Source of the DNA: an uncultured Phascolarctobacterium sp.
Lineage (GTDB): Bacteria; Bacillota; Negativicutes; Acidaminococcales; Acidaminococcaceae
DNA: 29,636 nucleotides
NCBI GenBank assembly: GCA_900544795.1
Contig: UQWM01000025.1
Location: 1 to 29,636, forward strand
Direction: 5' to 3'
Under the pieces are notes generated by a model, which saw nothing but the letters and a program-made list of their open reading frames with translations, did no database searches and was not told the origin of the DNA. Every line of letters starts with the position of its first letter. The first letter of the stretch is position 1. The translations under genes and the position numbers were made by a program. Shown one piece after another: positions 1 to 8,483 of the stretch.

Positions 1-71
1 GTAAGACCATTAAATATTGTGCCGATAATTTTACACAAGATTTTGGACTTGACTTGAAAAACGGCAAGTAA
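1..71 (+). CDS. C-terminal tail of an unidentified protein (partial)
   Basis: Reading frame 3 is open from the window edge to a TAA at 69-71. It gives about 22 residues ending in FGLDLKNGK. The other two plus frames meet stops earlier. The stop codon lies inside the left arm of a strong bidirectional terminator, which is the usual position for the end of a gene. Too little is visible to name the protein. Confidence 0.45.
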   Translation, partial: KTIKYCADNFTQDFGLDLKNGK

Positions 72-98
72 GTTATACTAAAACTTACTTGCCGTTTT
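58..98. terminator. Bidirectional Rho-independent terminator
   Basis: A perfect 17-bp inverted repeat (58-74 and 82-98) encloses a 7-base loop. The outer pairs are an A-run and a T-run, so it can end transcription from both sides. It would stop the plus-strand partial gene and the minus-strand microprotein gene at 130-219. Confidence 0.85.
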
Positions 99-129
99 CT
101 GATTTTCTTTAAATTATTCGTTTCTAAGC

Positions 130-219
130 TCAATGTTTAACAAGCCACCAACAAGTGCCTAGAATAGCTACTATCAAACCACTTCCGAAAATATTAGCAC
201 TTAACATATGAACACCCAT
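130..219 (-). CDS. 29-residue single-pass membrane microprotein
   Basis: The minus strand encodes a 29-residue peptide beginning MGVHMLSANIFGSG and ending GTCWWLVKH. A near-perfect AAAGGAGG site at 228-235 precedes the ATG by 8 bases. One hydrophobic stretch (about residues 8-27, rich in I, L, V, G and W) would form a single membrane segment with a short basic tail. The gene has its own promoter (249-276) and a strong terminator (58-98), so it looks like a complete unit rather than chance. Size and pattern recall small accessory subunits of sodium-coupled transporters, such as the MetS-like subunits of NSS carriers. No transporter gene is adjacent in the window, so this comparison is speculative. 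An internal ATG at codon 5 is an alternative start. Confidence 0.6.
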   Translation of the reverse strand: MGVHMLSANIFGSGLIVAILGTCWWLVKH

Positions 220-248
220 GATGTGCGCCTCCTTTCAAAAGCTCATTT

Positions 249-276
249 ATAATAAATGCCTAAGCAGTATTATCAA
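249..276 (-). promoter_or_regulatory. Sigma-A-type promoter of the microprotein gene
   Basis: On the minus strand a TTGATA -35 box (271-276) and a TATTAT -10 box (249-254) are separated by 16 bases. They lie about 30 bases upstream of the start codon at 219. The stretch 277-460 is AT-rich and I see no gene in it. Confidence 0.55.
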
Positions 277-460
277 GTTCTTCTTTCTTCACCTTCATTA
301 TCCATCAATCACACTACTTCTGCATTGCACAATATTTAAACAATTACAATAGAAATTGATATTGTTATTTTTAAAATTAAAAGAACTTAAACAATATCAA
401 AATTTATTGATTGTTTCGCAAAAAGCATCTACTTTTATAAAATTTATTGTGCATCAACAA

Positions 461-491
461 AAAACTGCCAAGAATAATCTTGGCAGTTTTT
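461..491 (-). terminator. Terminator of the iron transporter operon
   Basis: A 13-bp perfect stem (461-473 and 78-90 of the same block, i.e. 478-490) encloses a 4-base loop. On the minus strand it is followed by a run of T. It lies 11 bases beyond the fbpB stop codon. Its A/T flanks would also allow some function on the plus strand. Confidence 0.8.
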
Positions 492-501
492 ACTTTGGCG
501 T

Positions 502-2160
502 TTAAACGCTAATATCCTTATTATTGGTAAGCTTAAAAAACACCAGCAGGGAAATAATAGAAGTCAAGGTCAGCACCGTTGAATAAGCAGCCGCATTACC
601 GAAATTACTGCGGATAACTTCAGTATAAATAGCGACCGTTAAAGTACTGGTTTTACTGGTATATAAAATTATCGAGGAACTGAGTTCACTGATCAGGGTT
701 ATCCAGCTCATGATAGCGCCAGCCAAAACGCCCGGCAACATCATAGGCACAGTGATCTTCCTGAACGATTTAAATTCCGTTGCGCCCAAGCTAATTGCGG
801 CCTCTTCCATACTGGGACTGATCTGCGTGATAATAGCCGTACTGGACCTTATAGTATAAGGCATCCTGCGGATAGCCAGAGAAATAATTATAATCAACGC
901 CGTGCCGCTTAATATCAAAGGCTGTTTATTAAACGCATACAGGAAGGAAATACCCAGCACAGACCCTGGAATAATATACGGGAACATTGTCACCGTGTCT
1001 AAAACCTCTGTAACGTAAGAACGCTTGCGGACTGTAAGATAGGAAATGAAAATACCCATGCAGACGACTATGAAGATTGCGCTGATGCCGAAAAGATAGG
1101 TATTGGTTATCGAATTATTATCTTTAGCAAACAAAGTATTCATATAGTTTTGCAAGGAAAAATTTCCTGTATAGACTGCACCGCCGCTGACTTCCAAAAA
1201 AGAAGTAAAAATAACCGTCAGCTGCGGCAGCATAGCTAATAAGGTAACGCCATAAACAAAGAGATAGGCAAGCAGCTTTTTGTTGCCCTTTGCTTCGACT
1301 GCTTCCATCGGTTTCAACGCCGTCATCGAATAAGAATAATGGCCGGCAATATAACGCTGCAGGAAGAAAAGCAGCAACGTTATAACTATTACGATCACAC
1401 ACAGCGACGCGGCAAAGTGATCGTCAGTACTTACCTCGCCCATAAATTGCGTATAAATCAAAACCGGAAAGGTTTTGAAACCTTCACCAATCAGCATCGG
1501 CGTACCAAAGTCAGAGAATACGCGCATAAACACCAAGAGTGCACCTGCTAAAAGCGAAGGCATAACCAACGGCAGAATAATCTGCCTTACTCGCTGAAAA
1601 GCTGTCAGTCCCAGGCTCTCCGCCGCCTCATTCAGGGAATTATCAAGATTTTTCATCGCCCCGGAAACGTACATATAAATCAATGGGAACGATTGCAGAG
1701 CAAAAACCAGCACGATGCCGGCAAACCCATAGATCCCCCCCAGCTTGATACCAAACAGAGAATTAATTATTTGCGTTATAAAGCCATTGCGTCCTAAAAG
1801 CTGAATCCAGGCATAGGCACCGATAAACGGCGGCGACAAATACGAAATAACGATCAGGATATTAAGATATTTACTGCCGGGCACTTTAACACTACGCAAA
1901 ACATAAGCCATAGGCAGGCCGATAAGCGCTGCAATAACCGTCGAGCAGACAGTAACATAAAAGCTGTTGACCAAAGTGCTCCAATAATATTTGCGGGCAA
2001 AGAATTTTGTAAAATAATCAAGTGTCAATTGAGAGGTTTCAGAATCTATAACACTTTTATACAAAATCAAGATCAACGGATAAACTACAAAAATAACAAA
2101 GAAACATAGAATAACCAGGGCAATGCCCATCCAAATATTGAATTTTTTGGAAGCATTCAT
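502..2160 (-). CDS. fbpB: Iron(III) ABC transporter permease, fused two-domain type
   Basis: This 552-residue inner-membrane protein is built like FbpB/SfuB: two homologous halves of about six membrane segments each. Each half carries a binding-protein-dependent transport motif (ESLGLTAFQRVRQIILP near 180-200 and ISLGATEFKSFRKITVP in the second half). These EAA loops dock onto the ATPase. A hydrophilic bridge (about 280-300) joins the halves. The start codon overlaps the stop of the upstream ATPase gene as TAATG, which indicates translational coupling. It is the last gene of a binding protein, ATPase, permease operon. The family carries ferric iron, but relatives move thiamine or 2-aminoethylphosphonate, so the substrate is inferred. 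Confidence 0.9.
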   Translation of the reverse strand: MNASKKFNIWMGIALVILCFFVIFVVYPLILILYKSVIDSETSQLTLDYFTKFFARKYYWSTLVNSFYVTVCSTVIAALIGLPMAYVLRSVKVPGSKYLNILIVISYLSPPFIGAYAWIQLLGRNGFITQIINSLFGIKLGGIYGFAGIVLVFALQSFPLIYMYVSGAMKNLDNSLNEAAESLGLTAFQRVRQIILPLVMPSLLAGALLVFMRVFSDFGTPMLIGEGFKTFPVLIYTQFMGEVSTDDHFAASLCVIVIVITLLLFFLQRYIAGHYSYSMTALKPMEAVEAKGNKKLLAYLFVYGVTLLAMLPQLTVIFTSFLEVSGGAVYTGNFSLQNYMNTLFAKDNNSITNTYLFGISAIFIVVCMGIFISYLTVRKRSYVTEVLDTVTMFPYIIPGSVLGISFLYAFNKQPLILSGTALIIIISLAIRRMPYTIRSSTAIITQISPSMEEAAISLGATEFKSFRKITVPMMLPGVLAGAIMSWITLISELSSSIILYTSKTSTLTVAIYTEVIRSNFGNAAAYSTVLTLTSIISLLVFFKLTNNKDISV

Positions 2161-3257
2161 TATTGATTCCCCCTAACTATCAGGGTTTCATTCCCGTCCT
2201 CCGTAAAAACATTGATTTTTGCAGGCTGCACTGCAAGACGTACTGAAGTATTATTAGGTATAGTATCTTCAACCCCTGAGTTTTGAACGACCTCTATTTC
2301 CTGTCCGTTTTCCAGCCGCATAAAATAATGCGTAGTGACACCTAAAAATACACTATGCTCTACAACAGCGCCGATACCTTCATTGCCACTCAGCTTGATC
2401 TCAAATTCTTCTGGACGCACCGAAACAGTTACAACGGCTCCTTCGGCAGCTTCCGGAGACAGATTGTCCATCGGCACCTCATAACCGCCAAAATCAAGCA
2501 TCTTTTCAGCATTGTTGTTTTTGATACTGGCTGCTAAAATGTTAGATAAACCAATAAAGGTAGCCACAAACACACAGTTAGGGCGCTGATAAATTTCTTT
2601 TGGCGTACCGATCTGCTGAATGATGCCATTATTCATAACGGCTATCCTGTCAGAAACAGCCAGTGCTTCTTCCTGGTCATGAGTTACATACACTGTCGTA
2701 ATGCCTATTTTCTGCTGGATCAGCTTGATCGCATTACGCATCTCTACTCTAAGCTTGGCGTCAAGATTAGACAGCGGCTCGTCCATCAGAAGGACTTGAG
2801 GATGGATAACGATAGCGCGAGCCAAAGCAACACGCTGCTGCTGGCCGCCGGAAAGCTGTGTCGGCATCCTGTCTTTCAGATGAGCGATCTTGACAGTCTC
2901 TAATATTTCATCTACCAGAGCATTCATTTTTTCTTTGGGGACCTTACGGTTTTTCAGGCCAAAGGCAACATTATCTTTGACTGACATATGCGGAAAAATA
3001 GCATAGTTTTGAAAAACCATACCCATGTTTCGCAAATGCGTAGGTATATCGTTAATGATCTGATCATCTATTTTAATAATACCGCCTTCGATAGAATTAA
3101 AGCCAATGATCATCCTCAGTAAGGTTGTTTTACCACAGCCGGAAGGACCCAACAATGTAAAAAACTCACCGGGCCGAACATCTACCGATAGCCCGTTGAT
3201 AATAGTATCCTTGCCAAACCGTTTGATAACATTATCAATAGTAATCGCTACACTCAT
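2160..3257 (-). CDS. fbpC: Iron(III) ABC transporter ATP-binding protein
   Basis: This 365-residue protein is the ATPase that powers the adjacent permease at the inner face of the membrane. Walker A (GPSGCGKTT) is near residue 38, the Q-loop follows at VFQNYA, the signature is LSGGQQQRVALARA, and Walker B is VLLMDEP with the switch His in VTHDQEEA. The final ~120 residues form a TOBE-type regulatory domain (VSVRPEEFEI), as in FbpC, PotA and CysA. The order and pairing with an iron-type binding protein favour FbpC over the polyamine or sulfate ATPases. It starts after a hairpin that separates it from fbpA and its stop overlaps the fbpB start by one base. Confidence 0.9.
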   Translation of the reverse strand: MSVAITIDNVIKRFGKDTIINGLSVDVRPGEFFTLLGPSGCGKTTLLRMIIGFNSIEGGIIKIDDQIINDIPTHLRNMGMVFQNYAIFPHMSVKDNVAFGLKNRKVPKEKMNALVDEILETVKIAHLKDRMPTQLSGGQQQRVALARAIVIHPQVLLMDEPLSNLDAKLRVEMRNAIKLIQQKIGITTVYVTHDQEEALAVSDRIAVMNNGIIQQIGTPKEIYQRPNCVFVATFIGLSNILAASIKNNNAEKMLDFGGYEVPMDNLSPEAAEGAVVTVSVRPEEFEIKLSGNEGIGAVVEHSVFLGVTTHYFMRLENGQEIEVVQNSGVEDTIPNNTSVRLAVQPAKINVFTEDGNETLIVRGNQ

Positions 3258-3284
3258 AAAGTAACCGCCTTTTTATTTTGATAA

Positions 3285-3314
3285 GCAAAGGGGACTCCTG
3301 CGAGTCCCCTTTGC
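3285..3314 (-). promoter_or_regulatory. Intercistronic hairpin between fbpA and fbpC
   Basis: A perfect 12-bp stem (3285-3296 with 3303-3314) has a 6-base loop. On the minus strand it is followed by GCTTATC rather than a T-run, so it is a poor terminator. Hairpins here commonly protect the 3' end of the binding-protein message or let only part of transcription continue. That would give more binding protein than ATPase and permease. Confidence 0.65.
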
Positions 3315-3336
3315 CGCTTGCTGTTATTAAAATTGA

Positions 3337-4386
3337 TTACATAGATTTTTCCATATGCTCGCTGAACATTTTGGTAATCTTGGCTTTGTTTTCGGAAACC
3401 CATTTTTCATCATAGTTAGGAGCCAGTTTGATTTTATCATTAGGAGTCATATACTCAGCCAAAGTAGCGCCTTTACGCAGCGGACGCACGGTAAGATTCA
3501 TACCAACAGCGTTCTGTACTTTTTCGGAAAGCATATAGTCAACGAATTTTTTAGCGTTTTCAGGGTGTTTGCAATTTTTCAGGATCTGCACGGATTCGCC
3601 GGGGAAAATAGCGCCCTCTACCGGGAATACTACCTGTACTTTAGCACCGTTTTTCACCAAATTAGCTGCAGGATCTTCCCAGGTAAGGCCAACTACATAT
3701 TCGCCGCCCGCTACACCTTTATAGACCTGGCTGGAGCTGTTAGACATTTTACCGCCCAGGTTAGCGATAAATTTATCAACATAATTCCAAGCTTCGGGAG
3801 ACATTGGATCGCCGTTTTTACCCATGCCGTACAGCATTGCCATCAGGCTTTGGAAGGCCGAACTGGAATTAACGGGATCACCAAAAGCGATTTTGCCTTT
3901 TAAGGCGGGATTGAGCAGATCTTCAAATCCGTCTATCTTCATATCGCCTTTCAGATCAGTGTTAACAATCATTACCGTAGGATCAGCAAAAGCCGGAGTA
4001 AAAACGCCTGCTTTATTTTTGAAAGAGTCCATCATATTATCGTTTTCTTTAGAAGTATATTCCATGAACAGATCTTTAGACGAAGAAAGCATCGTTTCAT
4101 CTGCTGCCCACAGGATATCGCCCAGCGGGTTATCTTTTTCAGATTTGGCACGTTTGAGCACTTCACCGGTTCCTGCTACTACTAAATTGACTTTGATGCC
4201 GGTATCCTTTTCAAACTGCGGGATAACTGCGTTGTTCAGCTGCTCGCTACGTGCGGAATACACCGTCAGCACTTTTTCTTCAGGACCTCCGGCCTTTTTC
4301 TCAGCCGGTTTATCACTGCCACAGCCGGCGGTGACAAGCATCAGCGACGTCAAAATTGCTGAAATGATTTTCGTTGACTTTTTCAT
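3337..4386 (-). CDS. fbpA: Iron(III)-type ABC transporter substrate-binding lipoprotein
   Basis: This 349-residue protein begins with a lipoprotein signal peptide (MKKSTKIISAILTSLMLVTAGC), with the lipidated cysteine at residue 22. It continues with a family-1 extracellular solute-binding fold: LTVYSARSEQLNNAVIPQFEKDTGI is the typical opening of FbpA/FutA/SfuA proteins, but it is given here only as a family landmark around residues 40-64. The later GLTWEDPAA and LRKGATLAEY stretches fit the same family. It captures the substrate in the periplasm and delivers it to FbpB/FbpC. It is first in the operon and its RBS is TGGAGGG. The exact ligand cannot be read by eye; iron is most likely, with phosphonate or thiamine relatives possible. 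Confidence 0.87.
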   Translation of the reverse strand: MKKSTKIISAILTSLMLVTAGCGSDKPAEKKAGGPEEKVLTVYSARSEQLNNAVIPQFEKDTGIKVNLVVAGTGEVLKRAKSEKDNPLGDILWAADETMLSSSKDLFMEYTSKENDNMMDSFKNKAGVFTPAFADPTVMIVNTDLKGDMKIDGFEDLLNPALKGKIAFGDPVNSSSAFQSLMAMLYGMGKNGDPMSPEAWNYVDKFIANLGGKMSNSSSQVYKGVAGGEYVVGLTWEDPAANLVKNGAKVQVVFPVEGAIFPGESVQILKNCKHPENAKKFVDYMLSEKVQNAVGMNLTVRPLRKGATLAEYMTPNDKIKLAPNYDEKWVSENKAKITKMFSEHMEKSM

Positions 4387-4455
4387 AAGAAGCCCTCCAT
4401 TCTTGACTCTTGTAATGATTTTGTTCTTAATTTTCGTACTTTTCTTACTAATTTG

Positions 4456-4484
4456 ATTATAACCCTTTTACAAAAGGGGGTCAA
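4456..4484 (-). promoter_or_regulatory. fbpABC promoter with palindrome in the spacer
   Basis: On the minus strand TTGACC (4479-4484) and TATAAT (4456-4461) are separated by exactly 17 bases. The spacer is almost entirely a perfect inverted repeat, CCCTTTT-AC-AAAAGGG (4463-4478). A protein bound there would block RNA polymerase, so it is a candidate operator. It does not resemble a classical Fur box, and I saw no Fur-like 19-mer nearby. Confidence 0.7.
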
Positions 4485-4652
4485 GCGCACAGGCAGCGTA
4501 ATGAACTGTAAATGATCTATGCCTGTTAATTATCTCAAAGCTTTATATTAAGCTTAGTGTTAAAACATTACACTTTTAGTTTAAAAAAATCCCTTACAAG
4601 CAACTACCAACTAAATTATAATAAATTAGTTCCCAGAGTAAAAGTTCTTTGC

Positions 4653-4680
4653 TATAATCTAGGCAATATCGTTAAGGAGG
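4653..4680 (+). promoter_or_regulatory. Extended -10 promoter and RBS of the M20 peptidase gene
   Basis: TGCTATAAT (TATAAT at 4653-4658) is an extended -10 element without a good -35 box. The RBS AAGGAGG (4674-4680) precedes ATG 4689 by 8 bases. This decides the start over an upstream in-frame codon at 4557. The rest of the 302-base gap between fbpA and this gene (4387-4688) is AT-rich and holds only the two divergent promoters. Confidence 0.5.
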
Positions 4681-4688
4681 CTTTACCC

Positions 4689-5932
4689 ATGACAACTACT
4701 TTTGATAAAGATCTGGAACTGATTTTTCAGAGATTAACCTCTGACCAGCAAGTTAAGCAAGCTTTAAATTTTTTGAAACAGGATGCAACAAACACCATCA
4801 CTCAGCAAAAAGAACTGGTGCTTATCGAAGCCCCCACCTTTCACGAAGAGCAACGTAGCCTTCATTATGCGCAACTGCTTAAAGAGGCCGGTCTACAAGA
4901 TGTAGTCATCGACGAGAAGTTTAATGTTTACGGCAAAATCTACGGTAGCGGCCAAACAGGAAAAAGTATCCTTTTGGAAGGCCATTTAGATACAGTTTTC
5001 GCTTTTGGTACAGTTACCGAAGTGCTTGAGAAAGACGGTAAAATTTATGCGCCTGGTATCTGTGACGACACCAGGCCTTGGCTGCAAACCTTTCAGTTAT
5101 CAGAGCCTTGACTACAAACGCCCTAAAGCCCTATCACGACATTATAGTCGCCGGCACAGTAGCCGAAGAAGGTTTAGGCGCTATGAGCGGCATGAAACAT
5201 TTAGTAAATAATAAAGCCGACGAAATATTAGCTGCTATTTCTATCGACGGCCCCAGCAATGACGTAATGTATTTTAACGCTACAGGCATGATCAACTACG
5301 ACGTTACCTATACCGGCCCCGGTGGCCATGCTTACCTGGCCTTTGGAACTCCCAGCGCCACACACGCTATGGGACGCTCAATTGCCGCCTTAAGTGATAT
5401 ACAGGTACCTGAAATTCCCAAAACTACTTTTACCGTCAGCCTCGTTAGCGGCGGACAGGCAATTCATGGCATTGCTCAAAGTGCTAATTTTAAAATCAAT
5501 ATGCGTTCTGACAGCGCAGAAGTACTGGCACAAATGGAACAGCAGGCTCTTGCCATCTTCCAGCAGGGTGCTGATGCTGAAAATGCACGCTGGCACAAAC
5601 AGGATGCTGTGAAAGTTACTTTTAATAAAATCATGGATGTTCCTGCAGGCAGCCAGTCTGAAACCTGCCGCATGGTCCAGGCTGCCAAGCTGGCAACCTT
5701 AGCCTGTGGTATTACGCCGCAGCCCCGTTTAGGTGGTTGTACCAACAGTAATATGCCTATTGCTTTAGGTATCCCAGCGGTTACCTTAGGGCGCGGTGGT
5801 GCAGAATATGGCACCCATACCGTAGATGAGTGGTTCGACCCTACCGGCGTTTACATCTGTGAACAAAAATCACTTTTACTGCTTTTAGCTTTAGCCGGTC
5901 TGACTGACGTTACCATTGCTCCACAGCTTTAA
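4689..5932 (+). pseudogene. M20-family metallopeptidase, frameshifted
   Basis: Two overlapping frames together encode a complete M20 zinc peptidase of about 414 residues. The first runs from ATG 4689 and contains EGHLDTVF (His and Asp ligands) and GICDDTR (bridging Asp). It then shifts into a wrong frame and stops at 5111. The second frame resumes at 5078 with LAANLSVIRAL and carries AGTVAEEGLG (catalytic Glu pair), AAISIDGP (Asp ligand), the dimerisation domain, and GGAEYGTHTVDEWF (last His ligand). The break is at 5073-5078, where AGGCC should be AGGGCC; one G is missing. All active-site residues survive on one side or the other, so the lesion is recent, a sequencing error, or programmed shifting (least likely). 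Related proteins cleave short peptides or acyl-amino acids; the substrate is unknown. Confidence 0.85.
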
Positions 5933-5943
5933 TTTTTATTTAA

Positions 5944-5987
5944 ACAACACAAAAAGCTCTGGCATAAGCCAGAGCTTTTTGTGTTGT
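5944..5987. terminator. Long bidirectional terminator
   Basis: A 20-bp perfect stem (5944-5963 with 5968-5987) encloses the loop ATAA. A5 and T5 blocks sit within the stem. It lies between the convergent M20 gene and the aromatic decarboxylase operon and can end both. Confidence 0.85.
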
Positions 5988-6030
5988 TGTGTAAATATCC
6001 CAAGTTAATATGGAGGATAGAAATGTCTGC

Positions 6031-6414
6031 TCATTTATTGTCCAGCAGCCATGCTTCAATTTGTTTCAGAATTGCTTTAAAGCTTTGCTGCAGTTCAGCA
6101 ATATCGTCAGCGTCTGCATTGTCCAAATGCAGCCCGACTGTTACAGCCACATTAGCATTAAATTTAGCCGCCAGTTGCAAAGCAGCTTCGCGGGCAGGCA
6201 AATCGTCTTTATGCCCCAGCCTACACAATACCGAAGCGCTGGCAGATATATCATCGGCATTCTTTAAGCTTGGCCTTGGCGAGCCTAATGCCACCGCCCC
6301 AATATGCGGCGTTTCACCGCCGCCAATGACTACCGCAGCATCATTGCCGCACAAAACTACGCAAGCAGTAACTGTATAGGAATTTTGTCCAGCTGTTAAA
6401 ACTACTGTTTTCAT
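6031..6414 (-). CDS. lpdD: LpdD-type prenylated-flavin chaperone
   Basis: This 127-residue cytosolic protein shows the hallmarks of the LpdD family: GGGETPHIGAVALGSPRPSLK (about residues 31-51, quoted in part as PHIGAVALGSPRPS), followed by SASASVLCRLGHKDD and a C-terminal helix. In gallate and related decarboxylase operons LpdD accompanies the UbiD enzyme (LpdC) and the flavin prenyltransferase (LpdB/UbiX). It is thought to help handle or deliver prenyl-FMN. Here it is the last gene of the operon and overlaps ubiX by four bases (ATGA), implying coupled translation. It contains no membrane segment. This small gene is the best sign that the neighbouring UbiD belongs to the hydroxy-aromatic branch and not to ubiquinone synthesis. 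Confidence 0.85.
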   Translation of the reverse strand: MKTVVLTAGQNSYTVTACVVLCGNDAAVVIGGGETPHIGAVALGSPRPSLKNADDISASASVLCRLGHKDDLPAREAALQLAAKFNANVAVTVGLHLDNADADDIAELQQSFKAILKQIEAWLLDNK

Positions 6415-6977
6415 GCTTCTTCTCCCCGCCAGGCAACAAACTTTTTATACTCGATACCGAACTGCATCAAAATCTTCCCGATGATATGGTCGATCTGCTG
6501 TTCCAACGAATCTGAGCCATTGTAAAAGGTAAGCATCGGCGGTACTATTACGCAACCATTGTCGGCACATTCTTTAATATTGCGCAGATGGATACGGCTT
6601 AAAGGCATTTCGCGCGGCACTAAAACTACCCTGCGGTTTTCTTTCAGGCAAACATCCGCCGCCCTTAAAAGCAGGTTCTCGGCAAACCCGGAAGCAATAC
6701 CGGCAACGGTTTTCATACTGGCAGGGATAATAATCATCCCATCAGTCACAAAGGAACCACTGGAAATACTGGCAGCCAGATTTTTGTTGCTGTGGGCGAA
6801 ATCGGCCAATTCTACGAGTTGGCTGATTTTTATATTTGTTTCACATTCAAAATTCTTTACCGCGCCCTCTGTTATTACCAAATGGATCTCTATCTCAGGC
6901 AATTGCCTTAATGCCTTGAGCATCTGATAGCCCATAACAACGCCACTAGCGCCGGAAACACCTACAATCAACCGCAT
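6411..6977 (-). CDS. ubiX: UbiX-family flavin prenyltransferase
   Basis: This 188-residue flavoprotein attaches a dimethylallyl group to FMN, giving the prenyl-FMN cofactor needed by UbiD enzymes. The start is the classical MRLIVGVSGASGVVMGYQ, with the FMN phosphate loop. ISSGSF follows near residue 71, and IIIPASMKTVAGIASG carries the conserved Pro-Ala-Ser-Met-Lys segment. RRVVLVPREMPLS (about 120-132) supplies Arg and Glu used in prenyl transfer. An AAAGGTGG site precedes the ATG. It lies between the SLC13 transporter and lpdD, as lpdB does in phenolic acid decarboxylase clusters. Confidence 0.92.
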   Translation of the reverse strand: MRLIVGVSGASGVVMGYQMLKALRQLPEIEIHLVITEGAVKNFECETNIKISQLVELADFAHSNKNLAASISSGSFVTDGMIIIPASMKTVAGIASGFAENLLLRAADVCLKENRRVVLVPREMPLSRIHLRNIKECADNGCVIVPPMLTFYNGSDSLEQQIDHIIGKILMQFGIEYKKFVAWRGEEA

Positions 6978-7018
6978 AATAATCCACCTTTCTCAAAACT
7001 TGCTTACGTCAATTTAAA

Positions 7019-8404
7019 TCACCATAAACCGATCAGCTTCCACCAGGGAACGGCGACACCAACAGTGATGATGAACAAGACAATAGTGAACGGCACTCCG
7101 AACTTAATCGTTTCTTTTTCAGTATACATACCGTTATCCTCGCCCACGCCAACCAAAATCGCCAAATTGTGGAACGGCAATATAAAGTGGGCATTGATGG
7201 CGATATAAGCGATCATAACTGGGATAATAGTGCTGATACCCATAGAGCTGGTAAAAGCCAGCATGGCAGGGATAACGATGCCCATAACCGCGATAACGCT
7301 GCCAAAAAGCATATGGATAGCAATGGATACAGCGGTAATAAATGCCGCCAGCACAAACATATTTTCAGGTACGCTGCTGGGCAGTACGGTTTGAGCGATC
7401 CATGTATTCATCCCGGTCGCGCCGCCTACACGGCCTATTGCCACAGCGGCAGTCAAAAATATCAGGGTCTGCACGGGAACGCCGCTCCAGCTTTGCGGAG
7501 TCAGGATGCCACCGATCTTCGGCATGGCCATCCCCATAGCGATAAACAGAGTTACCCAGCCGATATCGATGCCGTGCAGCGTATCAGTCATCCACAAAAC
7601 TATTGCCAAGGTCACCCAGACAGCGGTGCGTATTTCCTTACCGCTCATCGACCCCATTGCCTCTAGTTTAGCTAATATCTCAGCTTTGTCAACTCTAACT
7701 TCTTTAACAGGTTTAAACATAAACAGGATCATCACCATCGTGATCAGACTGGTAACTATCATCGGCAGCCCCATTATCTCAAACCACCGCAGCCAGCCCA
7801 CCGGTTCCGGATCACAGCTGGCTGCTGCCAGCGGATTGATGGAAGCGTCACCGGTCAGAAAAATCATCGAAACAGGAATAGAAGCGGTAAAAACTGTAAA
7901 ACCAATCTTCACTGCATCTTCATAAGGAATATCGGCACTTTTCACAACCACGGCCATAACTGACATAATCAGGAAAGCCCGCGGCCAAGGATGCGGGATC
8001 AGCAGGGCCAGAATAAAAGTCAAAGCAAAAATCGAAATAATGATACTTCTGAAAGAAGAAACATATTTCACAATAAATTTGTACGCTATCCGCTCCCCCA
8101 AACCTGATTCTTTAACGGCAACGGCAATAAGATAAGCGCCTATGATCAGATACATCATAGAAGTGGTCCAAGTTGAAAAAATTAACGTTGTCGGAGCTAC
8201 TTTAAAAACTGCCAGCAGCAGCAAATAAAGGCCGGATACATATCCCGGCTGGGCAATACCAAAAGCCCAAAAAATTACGGTCATCAAGGAAAAAGCCATA
8301 CACATCTGCCCTGCACGTTCGAGACCGGGGATATTAGCGAAAAAAACAATAATTGCTACGATAATGCCTAAAATAAAACCGATGATCGCTTTATTCTTTC
8401 CCAT
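7019..8404 (-). CDS. SLC13/DASS-family anion transporter
   Basis: This 461-residue, strongly hydrophobic protein has about 11-12 membrane segments and matches the divalent anion:sodium symporter type. Features include SMMYLIIGAYLIAVAVKESGLG, split here as YLIIGAYLIA and VKESGLGER. The repeat-entry turns TGDASINPLAAASC and PFHNLAILVGVG resemble the Ser-Asn-Thr cation/substrate sites of the family, though not exactly. The ATG at 8404 has an ideal AAGGAGG site; a longer start at 8431 would lie upstream of that site and is rejected. It lies in the middle of the decarboxylase operon, so it probably imports an aromatic acid. Exchange with the phenol product is possible but unproven. A hairpin in the 79-base gap to ubiD (about 8441-8470) may set relative expression. 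Confidence 0.85.
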   Translation of the reverse strand: MGKNKAIIGFILGIIVAIIVFFANIPGLERAGQMCMAFSLMTVIFWAFGIAQPGYVSGLYLLLLAVFKVAPTTLIFSTWTTSMMYLIIGAYLIAVAVKESGLGERIAYKFIVKYVSSFRSIIISIFALTFILALLIPHPWPRAFLIMSVMAVVVKSADIPYEDAVKIGFTVFTASIPVSMIFLTGDASINPLAAASCDPEPVGWLRWFEIMGLPMIVTSLITMVMILFMFKPVKEVRVDKAEILAKLEAMGSMSGKEIRTAVWVTLAIVLWMTDTLHGIDIGWVTLFIAMGMAMPKIGGILTPQSWSGVPVQTLIFLTAAVAIGRVGGATGMNTWIAQTVLPSSVPENMFVLAAFITAVSIAIHMLFGSVIAVMGIVIPAMLAFTSSMGISTIIPVMIAYIAINAHFILPFHNLAILVGVGEDNGMYTEKETIKFGVPFTIVLFIITVGVAVPWWKLIGLW

Positions 8405-8483
8405 AATCGTCCTCCTTAAAATATTCAGCAAAAATATCAGTTGAGGTCAAGGCTCACGCAGAGCCTCAACCAAGTAACTTTGA

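Noticed and set aside
3355..4456. Long plus-strand frames opposite fbpA
   Set aside because: Antisense to a clear binding-protein gene; low-complexity composition and no RBS.
4387..4690. Possible Fur box in front of the iron transporter
   Set aside because: No stretch resembles GATAATGATAATCATTATC; only the CCCTTTT/AAAAGGG palindrome stands out.
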